NCBI GenBank assembly: GCA_033002965.1
Contig: JAURVB010002646.1
Location: forward strand, 1-64,000
Length of the DNA stretch: 64,000 nt
Direction: 5' to 3'
Source of the DNA: Piper betle
Lineage: Eukaryota; Streptophyta; Magnoliopsida; Piperales; Piperaceae
Shown here: positions 47,946-59,130 of the stretch, one piece after another
Layout: each line of letters begins with the position of its first letter
Numbering within the stretch: position 1 is the stretch's first letter
Notes under the pieces: generated by a model
Told to the model about the DNA's origin: nothing
What the model saw: only the letters and a program-made list of their open reading frames with translations
Database searches by the model: none
Made by a program: the position numbers and the translations under genes

Positions 47946-50900
47946 GTTAATTTTATCTTCAATTCCAGGACTCTGAGGCTTAGAGAATACCTGCATAAAA
48001 TGGTTAAACCTACATGCCCTAGAATATATCGTCTGCAAAATAGTTCAAACAAATGTAAATAATAATAATTTTTCATACACTCTAAGACATGACAACTCCG
48101 TATTTTTAAGGCATGCAGGCTCTCACTAGCCCAAATTAGTATTTTCATTTTATAGCCCACTGACCTCACATGGGTAATTATATTTACTCAATAGCCCTAC
48201 ATAGTATTTATATTACATAGCCTACGGGCCCTACATCAATACGAGTAAACCACAAATATAGGAGCAACCAAATCAGTCATCCCACGAAACATTCTCGATC
48301 CTTACGTCTCCCCAACCAAATCTACAACACCAAACTATATAGAAAATAGACATTAGTAATCGAAGATTATCGGTCCATAAATAACTATGGAAAATATTTT
48401 TTTCAAACTGACAAATGAATGACTTATCATCCACGAAAAACTTCATCACGAAATCAGAAACTTCTCCACACCCACATCATCATATTGAAGTATGACCAAT
48501 AGGGCCTAATCAAAATCACAAAAATATATATGGACACGAATCAGATATCCTCGGTAGTAACGTGTCAATACTATGGCCAATAAGGCCTAAACCATAATCA
48601 CTACAGCATTGCATAGCCTGAATACACACAACAGAAAAAATGCACATTTAAGATATACACACGGCTAGTAGGTAATAGTTTATATATATATATATATAAG
48701 CCTTCAAACCAAGGACCAAATGTGGGTACCGGTCCCCTCAGTGGTGTCATGCTCACATCTATCACGCGTACATAGAAAATTCAAAAATTATATTATTCGT
48801 ATAAGGTCTAGGAAAGGCTAATAAATAACGTTAAAACAACTTTTGATCTAGATCTCATGTTTTCAAAATTCACATTAGGATTTCAACTTGAAAATTTTAT
48901 TAATCCGAAAAGCATGGTAAGATGACCCGTAGGTAGTGGAATCTAATAAAATGTCACTAATTATATCTTACTATATCAATCAAAATTGTTATAGAGCCAA
49001 GTCCTAATGGACTTGTGAGGTAAGCTCTATGTCCTAGCTCAATGAGCTCGACTTCGCTTGCCTTACAAATGCAAATCACTATTTAAACTCTGAATGATGT
49101 ATGTGTATAATGACATGCAAACAATCCTACATACAACAAATGACATGACATACAAGGCCATGAAATTAAACACATCGCATCTCATAGCAACCACATTATA
49201 TACACATACTGAGCGTCCTAAAAACTACACAAGATTCTAATAAATCAATAAAGATAAAGAAACAAAAATCTCAGTCCATTATGAAATTATTTCTAGGATT
49301 CAGCCCACGAACTTAAATCCAACAAAAGGTATCAAAATGCCTAGAAGACTCACAGCAATTTAATTGAGTTACCTAACATGCTAATCGAAAATAAGATTTC
49401 AGTAAAATTATGAAAATTAACTTAAGATTTCACATTAAGTATTAAACTCAACCCCGAGTATAATGTTGTCATACCAACTTTAATAAAAAAACTTGAAAAA
49501 TCTCACCTCACACCCAACTCATACCCGTAAATCAAAGATTATTTTATTAATAAATTAATCTTATATTATTTGATTACTTAAGATAACTAAATTAATTATT
49601 ATTTTACTTAACGACTTTACACATGAGCATTTTACAACCATTTTCTATTCAAAAATATTATTATTGTAATTATTTGATTAATTTATCATTTTGGCACATA
49701 AATCAACATAACACAGACATGGCCCAAGAATTATAAAAACTTAATCTTTTTATACTTTCAACCATTATTATGTATATTAGCAGAATGATTTTATGAATTT
49801 AGGTTAGAACGAATGATTCATCATATTTTATTAACCAAAAATGCAACTTTTTAATATAAATTAAATTTTAAACACATAGTGAATGGAAAAACTATTAGAT
49901 CTACATGAAATGATGACGAATTGTTTATGTACATGCCCAAATAACGAGATCAACATGGAAACAACCATAAATCGTGCCCAAAAATAAAAGAATTGTGGGA
50001 GGAAAGAGTGTATTGTGACGAGGAGGGGAAGAGAATGAGGAAGAGGAGGAAAAGAGGGGAAGGGGGAGCCAAAACGACCATGCGGTGACCCACGACAGCG
50101 TCGCCCAGCAGTGGTGGCGTCCCACAGCGGTGGCAATTGGGAGGGAAGAGGGAAGGAAGAGGAAGGGAAGAAGGGAGGAGGAGAAGGGAGGGAGGAGGAA
50201 AGGGGAAGGAGGAAGGAGAAAGTCGAGGGAGATGGGGCGACTAAGGGAGAAAAGAGGGAAAGAGGGGATCTGACGAAAGAAAAGGGAGAGGAGAAGAAAG
50301 AAAGGAAAGGGGGAATGAGAGAAAAAGAAAGAAGGAAAAGGAAGGAAGGAGAAACGGGGTCCGAAGAAAAGAGAGAGGGAGGAAAAGGGGAAAAAATAAG
50401 AAAAGATGGAAGAAAGATAAAAAAGTAAAAGACAAGGAGGGGAGGGAGAGATAGATGCCTCTCAAATACAAGTGGCACGACTCTAGTTAATGCAACACAA
50501 ACGCGCAAGGTGTATAAAATAGAGAAACAAATATGGATTGATAACGAGCACAACTTACTAGTTTGGCAATTAGGGCTGATGGGAAAACTCAACTTCAGAT
50601 GCTCTCAATGCACAAACCTCCAACACATAAAGATCATCCTAACCCCTGACTAATCGAATTAGACCGATCGTGTACTACTCGGACCGAAACAAAAACAAAC
50701 CATACATAAAACACACGAGGCCTGAGTTTTATACTACAAGCTTATTGATTAGATTACACACCTGTCACCCACACTGTCGTGGGTGCCACAGGCTATTTTA
50801 AATATGTTCAATTGAATTGTAAATCTAATTTACATTGTCAAAGTAAATTGACAACATGAATAATATTTCACTGTTAATATACGGTAAATAAAATTAAACT

Positions 50901-50990
50901 CATTAATAAGTTTAAATTATAATATAGTATGAATTTCTTTTACCTTCTATATTTTAGGCTTGCGAGCCCATAAATCAAATTTCCGTGGCT
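47946..50990. other. repeat-like, AT-rich stretch with a purine-rich tract
   Basis: No gene is supported. The sequence resembles the AT-rich left part of large Gypsy LTRs, but I found no boundaries. The long minus-strand ORF at 49861-50592 is the complement of the purine tract and reads as Ser/Pro/Phe-rich low complexity; it is rejected as a gene. A short perfect hairpin (CACCCAC/GTGGGTG) is at about 50766-50785. Confidence 0.4.
50131..50450 (+). repeat. 320-bp polypurine (GGA/GAA) tract
   Basis: The plus strand is almost entirely G and A, with only isolated C/T interruptions. It is not a simple tandem repeat but a mixture of GGA, GAA, GGGA and GAAA units. Confidence 0.9.
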
Positions 50991-51120
50991 TTTCAACAAC
51001 TCAATGCAGTTTTAAGAAAGCCATTTCTTTAGAACATATTTAAAACAGAAACATTGCAATGAGGTTGCTTTTGACTGAAATGTGCATACATTTATAGAGA
51101 TGTCGACAACTCTAGCTAAC

Positions 51121-53039
51121 TGTTACAGCCGTGATTCATGGGCGGTGCAAGGAACTAGGGATTGGGTGTTGTCCCTAGGTTTCCCGCGTCCATGAGGGGG
51201 TAGCGGTGGCTATCCAAGTGGTGGAAACAACATGCCGAGGCTAACCCGTGTCGAGTTGCAGGTTACGAACCGAGGTGCACGAGGCTGCTGAGTGACCGAG
51301 CATGGCGACGGAGCATGACATCGGGTTACAGCAGTTGTGTCGGCACATGGGTCAGTATTTGGTGTATCGAGCATGTGGCCGAGTCCGGTCGAGAAACCTC
51401 AAGTTGGTGCTGATCGGTGTTTGGGTCGGCAGATCAAGGTTGTGGTGCAACCGTGGACCAAGCAGGCTACCGAGCCGAGTGTGCAGCACAGCGTGCCGAG
51501 CAGCTGCCAATACCGAGCAAAATACCGGTACTGTGTTGGGAAACAGTACCGAGCACTGTAGCAGGCGAGCGCGCGGTCGTGCGTGCAGGTGTGTGCGCAA
51601 GGAGCGACAGGCGCGCTGCTGTGCGGGCACGCGGGAGCGCAAGCGCGCTGCTGCGCGGGCACGTGGGTGCGCGAGCACGCTGCTGCGCGGGCGCGCGCGG
51701 AGTTAGCACAAGCGGGTGCACGCGCGAGCGGTTCTGGTGCGCGTGACAGTGCAGGGGCAAGCACGAGCGGTAGGGCTGGTGCAAGGCAATTGTGGTGGAC
51801 CTTTGCCAGCATATGTTCGGTGGATTGCTGAGGGAGGTTGGACCATGTCTGGACGTTGCTGGGGTCGAGCCGGTGGGGCGAGACGGGATGACCAGCGGTG
51901 CAGCCATGGGGGTTTGTGATAAAGCTTCATGCTGGGGGCGTATCTTGGTGGAAGATCTGATATGCATATCCAGGGACATGAAGGCTGCAACAGGCTTCTG
52001 AAGATAACCACAAGGCCGTTGGGGTGAACCTGGACGTGGTGTGGTGCTAGGTTGCTGGATACGGTAGAGATTTGCAGATCTTTGTGGATGGAGATGCAAG
52101 GATCCAGAGCTATCTGAAATCAGAAGGGCGTGGTGAATATAGGCACGAAGGTTATGCTGGAAAAAAGGAGGGCAGATCGGTGGATCAGGCCAGATCAAGG
52201 AGAGACGTGGGAGTGGAATCGAGTCTGGTAAGGAGGAGAGTTCCTGAGATTCCAGACGTCTTCCTTGTGAGAAAAGCAGCGTGGTGCGGCTGGTGAGAAA
52301 GAAGCGTGGAGTTGCTGCATCCGATGTTTGTGGTGAGCGCTGGAACTTCATCGACTTGCTGGAAACCAGGTACACGTTGTTAGATTGCTGGTGTTGGCAA
52401 TCGGGATAGGATTACTCGGGGAGTAATTCCTGTGTGCGCCTTTGTATTTGTGGGTACATTAGGGCGAGGCTATGGGGGCTGTCCACGAGCTGAGCAGGTG
52501 CTTCAGAGGAGAGTTCGAGTGCTTATAAAATCCTTATGATCGAGTAAATGATATAAAGTTGAGAAGTGTTTTCCCGTAATCTGTATTTTGCTTGTTGGCT
52601 GGCGTTATAGACAGGGAACTTCTGTATCCTAGATCACGGTCAAAATTTACAAGGCAACCAGTTGCGAGAACTGGTGCTGAGACGAGCAAGGGCAGACGAC
52701 ACGAACCCAAGGCGCGTGTTGCTGGTTGGGCGATCGGGCAGTCCTACGTGTGGTGCTGTTTGACTTCTGGAACAGCCTATCGACAAGGCGTGTCGGTAGC
52801 CAAAAGTGCTATGTCGGTGCTTGGTGCGGTACCAACACACGGTGATCGAGTGAAGGGTTGAAGGCAGCAACCTCGGGGTGTTGAGGTTGGCGAGCACAGG
52901 TTGGTGTTTGCGTTACTGGATTCCGTAGTTTCTCTAAAGTTGCGTACTTGGTATTAGGCTGGTGTTCTCGGGGTGAGAATACGCCGCGCGGACTGGTTAG
53001 GATCGAAAAATTTTGGGTCCTTGAACCAGGCCCATGACA
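51121..53039 (+). mobile_element. solo LTR, family B (TSD CTAAC), inserted in F-box unit C
   Basis: It begins TGTTACAGCC and ends CCCATGACA, flanked by CTAAC on both sides (51116-51120 and 53040-53044). The flanks join into the 3' end of the F-box unit as seen in copies A and B. It is 1.9 kb, GC-rich at 51.3-52.3 kb, with no PBS, gag or pol. A TATA-like CTTATAAAATCC at 52523 is placed as expected for an LTR promoter about 500 bp before the right end in plus orientation. The many ORFs at 51302-52375 on both strands are overlapping and domain-free. Confidence 0.9.
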
Positions 53040-53044
53040 CTAAC

Positions 53045-54345
53045 CATGCTCAGCTAGATAGCTTTTGGAAGGGAAAATAATAAAATCTACTTCAAAGTTG
53101 CAACAAAGACACAGAGGTTACCACGCGGGCCGGAGTGGGCAGTGTCCCCACAGATACCCACTCCAGGGGTCGGATGTTCAATGTATGAATTGCGTGCTTT
53201 GGTTCATTGTCCGAACTCTCTATTAACACACCTACAAAAAAACTGTGGTAAACCATCATAACCATCTAAAACCGTCATGAACAGATCAAGCAAGAATCCC
53301 GGATCGGGGACGTGGCACAACACCTCAAAGCCCTGCTTCTGGGCATCAGATTCCCTTAAAACAAACTCTGTACCCATCAAGGGTTCAAAGATTCCATGCG
53401 CCATATCAACCAGAAGGGTTCAAAGACTCCAATATCAGGGAAGTGGAACAACACGTCAGAGCTCTGCTTCTGGACATCACATTCCCTTAAAACATAATCT
53501 GTACCCACCGAGGATTTCAAAGATTTCATGCGCCATGCCAACCAGAACGGTGACCATGTATTGAGGATCCTCTCTCGAATGTATTCTGGGTTAGCAAGAA
53601 TTTCTTATTGAACAGTGTAGGATACTGATCAGGAACTACTATATGCGGCACTTCTGAGAAAAGAAGCCACTTGTTCTTGTCTGGATCATAAACCTCCACT
53701 GGCAAGGCTCCCCCAACTCCATGCTGCAAATCATCATCTCCAGGAAAACCTCCAGCAACCACAAACCGGCCTCCCACAACAAACCCCTGGCAAAGTTTCC
53801 GCTGATAGTGCATGTCAGGCAGCTGGTGCCAGGTGTTCGGCTCACTTTCATATGCCTATGCGCTCCGAAGAGTTCGTGTGACTTGTGAGCCACCTGCAAC
53901 AAAGAGGGTGCCACTCATTGCAGCAGAGGCAAAGTGTTTCCTCCCAATCAACATGCTGGCCCCTCGTTGCCATCCCTTTCCAGGACACATGAAATCAAAC
54001 AAACATATTCTCATTGTACCACAATGTTGGTCAAAATCACAACCTTGCTGCCAAACGCGACGGACTGCAAATTTTAAGGTGAAGTCGTGAAAGGGTGCTA
54101 CTGGAGGCAATCTCAGCCAGGTCTCTTGGGTAGCACTATAGAGGTTTATAGCATGGGAAGACATTGGTGCCCGGGCCACAAAAATGAGATCTTCACTCTT
54201 GCCAGCAAGTTTGCGAAGGGTGTAGAAAGAGGGGCCCGAGAGAAGGCTCTTCCACGACTTGCATACTGATTTGACGATGGAATGGAATTGGAAGGGTAAT
54301 CGGACGAGACAGTGTATTGCAATGTTGTCTGGCTAACCTGGGATC
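53045..54345 (-). pseudogene. F-box/kelch protein pseudogene, copy C
   Basis: Minus strand. The 5' part near 54300-54250 reads NIAIHCLVRLP-like and KSVCKSW-like F-box remnants, then LSGPLFYTL.KLAGKSEDLIFVARAPMSSHAINLYSATQETWLRLPPV (about 54230-54100). Shifted frames give FDFMCPGKGWQRGASMLIGRK, VAGGSQVTRTLRSA and GVGGALPVEVYDPDKNKWLLFSEVPHIVVP (about 53740-53640). A roughly 140-bp segment (LMGTEFVLRESDAQKQ...CHVPDPG) is tandemly duplicated at about 53282-53415 and 53425-53545. The C-terminal region runs to 53045, next to the solo LTR. It has several frameshifts and is non-functional. Confidence 0.7.
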
Positions 54346-54349
54346 AGAT

Positions 54350-56420
54350 TCTGGATCATTTCTGCACTTGTTCCTCTACCTGTCAATCAGGCTTTTATGT
54401 TGGCATCTAGAAAAAGAACCAATGAAAAATCATAAGTATGAAACAAAGAGGCCCCGATTTTACAATAGGATAGACAAAGTAAATTAACATTTCACAAGCT
54501 TCAGATGGAATATATCCTAATTTGTGCCCACAAATGGAAAATGAAAGGCAAGATAGAAAAGTTTGTAATCATCCACGTACAATTCTTGAAATGCATGGCC
54601 GGGCTTCAACTCATACTCATTCACACGCAAACCCTGGGAAAAACCCGCACAAACACGTACATTATAAACACCCACACTAACACCTTTACTACAACATTTC
54701 CACCGCAGCCCTGGAGATTTAAATCCCCAACCTCCGTTAGAAATAAGAACTGTCAATTCAGTCAAGAATTTGGGGGCTTGTATTTGAGATATCATGTTGG
54801 TCAAGCTGAGAGAATTACGTATGATTGCACGTTCTATGAAAGATTCTGAAAGCAGGTAGTATAAAAACTTTTCGCATAAATCAAAACTAGATTTTTTTCC
54901 CTATCTGCCCCGGATAACTTTCACCTATTTTTCAAAGTCATCAGCCGTCAGATATCCAACTTCAGACCACCTTCAAACTGAACTAGATTTCAACTGATTT
55001 GAACAATACCAAATCAAGAGGGGGCATAAAGATTTGAAAGGGATTTTACCCAGTGGCTAGAAAAAGATGTAGCTAAGTACAAAAAAAGGTAAGGCCAGGA
55101 AGGGAGAGATGCTTCAAAGGTGGAAAGGCTTGGTCATTGTATAGAAAATGTCACTTACATATATACATATAAATACACACACACACACAAAAAGCAAGCA
55201 GCTTCTTCGCATATTTGTCTCTCCATCTCTCAGTCATGGTTGTATGGGAAGTAGGCATGCACCTCGTCCCCTACCATGGACGTTTAACGCATGATTAATG
55301 TTGGAATAGGCAAGCTTTGATCCCCCTTCTCTATTCTACTTATAGACAAAAAGAAGCCCATAGCCAATAGAAGAAAAAAAATTCGATCTGGACTAACTTT
55401 TCTTTCTCTTGTCATAATATTTTACCAAATTCTCTCGATCTAGAAAGGATGGTGGAATAACGGAGAATGGATTTCCATGCTACATTGCCTAAGATAGAAA
55501 CAGAGAGGTGCTGAAAGTGTCTGAAAGTAGACTCTGGAACTTCCCTCAGAATAACCTCAAAACAATGGCCTGATAATGGTCTTATTAAGCAAAAGAAAGG
55601 TAAGCCTTAATCCATAAGACAAGAGCAATTACTACTGAGAAACTCAATTGATGGATGCTATGAATTTGAAATGATAAAAATTAAAAAAACAAACAATCAA
55701 CTTTATAAATCCCCATAAATACTTAAGTTTTTAAATGACACATGACTATCCAACAAATCATAGATAGGCTAAATCTTTTACCTAATAAAAGGTAATCTCA
55801 AACTACAAATATACTGCTGCTGTTGGCTTGCTATCACTTGAAAATAAAAATAACATTAGAAAAAATGACAACCATCACCAAAAATAAAAAATAAAAATAA
55901 AACAAAGAACGGTATAAAAATAATAATATCATTGGCATAAACATAACATGTTAAAGAAGAAAATATCATTAATTGAAAACCGTTTTCTTTTGTTTAAAAT
56001 AAAATACACACAATGTATAAAAAAAAGACGCAGCTTTAAAAAGAAATCCCCTTTCCGCCTTGATCGATCACCATTGTGAGGAACGCAGAGAGAAATCGAA
56101 GTAAAAATGCAATCTTTGCTCTGGCAATGGCAATGTTGGAGAGGAGCCTTGGACTAGGCCGAGCTCGAAAACGGCGAAGAAGAAAGGCCGGGTTGGGCTG
56201 TTATAATTGTTTTGGTTCATTGGGACATGGGCTTTTCATTTGGGCCCAGTTTCGAACATTTGCGGTGGACCATGGGCTTAGTTGTTTTGGGCTCGTGGGT
56301 CATTTGTTTTGGGCATTGAAATCGATCGATGGGCTTGAGTTCGCTCCATCTACTCAATCAATTGAAATTGTCAGCAAAAACACGAGCGCAATGTGCGGCG
56401 TATAATTATCAATAGAAATA
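54350..56420. other. upstream region of F-box copy C (duplicated unit)
   Basis: The shared landmarks are present in order: 'caagctgagagaattacg' (54801), 'caagcagcttcttcgca' (55195), 'cattgcctaagatag' (55483), 'gaagaagaaaggccgggttgg' (56176). The ORF at 56076-56405 overlaps the last landmark, is not preserved in the other copies, and is not called as a gene. Confidence 0.65.
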
Positions 56421-57050
56421 AAAGAAAACGAAAATTATAAACACATTCATTATAAAATATTTTCTAATGAATGCTTATTGCATTTTAAAATGAAATTAGA
56501 AGAATGATAATAAAATAAAAAATTTTGTAGAATCACAAACTAAGGTAGTCTTTTATAAAAAATATCTTTTTATGAGAGTACCATTTTAAAAATATATCAT
56601 TTTATGAATAAACGCATCTAATAGGAGTATATTTTTTTCCAAGAATTACATCCAAATTAATGAGACACATCACGTAAAAATATTCTTTTTTAAATGGTTG
56701 CATCTGAATTAATAAAATACATATCATATGAGCACATTTTTTCAAATGGTTGCTTCTGCTCATAAGCTATGAAATAAAAAAACCCCTTTAGATTAAATCT
56801 GGGGAATTTTTTTTCCTATTATTATTAGGTATTAGATTATATTATATTTGTCTATAATGAAATCAGAATAGATTGAAAATAGATTTTCGAACATTATAGT
56901 TCAAATTAATTAAAATATATATATATACATACACATATACTATATATATAAAAGGGAGCCTATGTGCACCAGCGAAGCTCGCTATGCTTGAATTTGGATC
57001 TAGCCATTTAAAAAGCATTTAATGGTAACAAAACAATTAAAAAACCAATG
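56420..57050. other. AT-rich non-coding stretch
   Basis: There is no coding signal. It contains short TA tracts (56918-56955). Confidence 0.5.
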
Positions 57051-57059
57051 ATAAAAAAA

Positions 57060-57500
57060 CTTTGTAATGAGTTCTCCATCTCCCTCCCCTTCACCGCCCT
57101 GCCGCCACACCTCCGTTTCCACCACACCTCCGTCGCCGGCCGCTGCTCTCCACTTCGACTTCCGCCTTCCTCACCGACTCTCAGAGTGGGTTGTCGGCAA
57201 AGATAGGCGGCGTCCAAGTTTCGAGCCGGAGCCGTAGCCCGCCTCGCCCCCACCGCCTCACCATGGTCTGCATCCCCCTCATCCCCGGCATCATCAAGCT
57301 CGGCTCCACCGATCAGCTCCACCGACCTCATCTTCTAGAGCTCTAATCTCACTTCGACGCAGCCAACGACCCCACCCACTTCGACGCCTTGCCGCTGACG
57401 AAGCTCACCTACATCGACGACATGCATCGCCTCCACTCCACAGCCGCCCTCCTCCTCAATCTACAGGTCTCCCCCGCCCACCGCCTTCTCAATATTGTAT
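57060..57500 (+). other. GC-rich coding-like block, unassigned
   Basis: It is an isolated GC-rich island. One plus frame reads MVCIPLIPGIIKLGSTDQL and, after a stop, DPTHFDALPLTKLTYIDDMHRLHSTAALLLNLQ, followed by a possible donor (CTACAG|GTCTCC). The first segment is faintly like the end of a bHLH-MYC N-terminal domain, but not enough to call. In-frame stops suggest a decayed first exon. The family is unknown. Confidence 0.25.
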
Positions 57501-59130
57501 GATTCTTACTTTTATATGATTTTTTTGTTAAAATCCTAATTTAATGAATGCCTAAATCTTTCTGTGCGCTGATGATGTGTAGGTTCTGCCTATTTGATTT
57601 TCTGGAGGTTTACACGAATGGGCATAAGCAGTGAGCGTAAGCCACTTCTTCAATGTGAATATCATCTACATTTATATACTTCATTTGAATTTGGAGGTTC
57701 TTCGATTGAAGAGGAGTTGCATTCGTAAGACAGAGGTTACATTTTAAGAAATCAGTGATGTGCTTGGATTTTTTATCTGTTTATGCATAGACTTGGATTC
57801 ATGTTTGTTATATCTGTTTTCTACTGGCACTGTGTAGTTTTATACAAACATATAAAATTGAAAGATTTCTTTATTGAGATTGGCCTAATTATTGCCCTTT
57901 GCTATGCGAAACAAATGAATTATTTCCATCAGAGTGTTTAGTTTTCTTTGCAAGAATGTCGTTGATGTTTTTTGAATTCTTTTTCTGCTGGGCTTATGGT
58001 TCCATAAGATATTTTCACGGAGTCGTTTCCATCCACAATTCATTCTTTTAAGTTGTTTGTTTGGAAGAACAAAAACAATAGTACAATTCTATTTGAAGCT
58101 ATGTTTTGCCTCATGTTGCATCAAGAAAATAGCAAGTGATGGAGTGCTCCATTAGATATAAAAAATGCATGTATAAGACAAAGAGCTTTCACTTTGAGAA
58201 ATTAGTGGTGTGCCTGAATTTGCAGAATTGACTCATATGTGTGACCTCTGTTTCAGTTCATGTTATTAATATTCTTATGCACTGCTCATTGAAAGATGAA
58301 TCTTTTCCTATGGGTCAGATATATCTTTTTATGACCACTTATAAACATTACTTAGCCTCCCTAGAATTACTCAAATAATTACTTAAACACTTTTTTTTAA
58401 CCGAGGCCACTCACCACTTAGGGCCCTCCTTAAAAAATAAAATTATTTAACTACCCTCTAAACTAACATTATTAGACGAAAATTGTGAAGTAATGGCATG
58501 ATAGGTTAAAATCGATTAACAAGTAATATAGGAGTGTCATATTATATAATAAAATCAATTAAATTAAATTAAATTATTTATTAAAAAATAAATTGACATA
58601 ATGATTAAATGTTTTATTTGTATTCAACTTTATTCTCTACAAGTTTAATTTTTGACTTACACGTGAAAAAAATGATAATATTTTCGCATCTTGTAAGAGT
58701 TAAAAAATGACTTAGACAAGAAAATTAAACAAAATAATAATTTAATTTATTTAATCGTTATATATTTAATTTTAGTGTATAAAATTTTATTTTATAATAT
58801 TATTTATTTTATAAAATAATTAATTTTATTTTTTAATATGACACTGCTACATCCCTTATTAACCGATTATAAACCGATTATATCATCACTTAATAATTTT
58901 TATTTAACCGTGATAATTTAGAGAATAATTAAACGATATTTTTTAAAAAATGAAGGGTCTAAATAATCAGTGGGTTGGTAAATAAAGATTAAATAATAAT
59001 TTAAATAATTTTAAAGGGCTAAGTAATATTTGTTTGATAAAAAAATAATATTGTCAAATACTCATCAAAGAAGACGCGGGTTATACTCTTAAGCCAAATT
59101 AATAGATTATATAAAACTAAGACCCCTTCC
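57500..59130. other. non-coding stretch
   Basis: AT-rich; nothing recognised. The part from about 58.4 to 59.05 kb is very AT-rich and low in complexity. Confidence 0.45.

Noticed and set aside
49861..50592. 243-aa minus-strand ORF
   Set aside because: Mostly the complement of a polypurine tract, giving a Ser/Pro/Phe-rich low-complexity product.
51302..52375. Dense cluster of ORFs on both strands
   Set aside because: They lie wholly inside a solo LTR with defined ends and target duplication; Ala/Arg-rich low-complexity translations.
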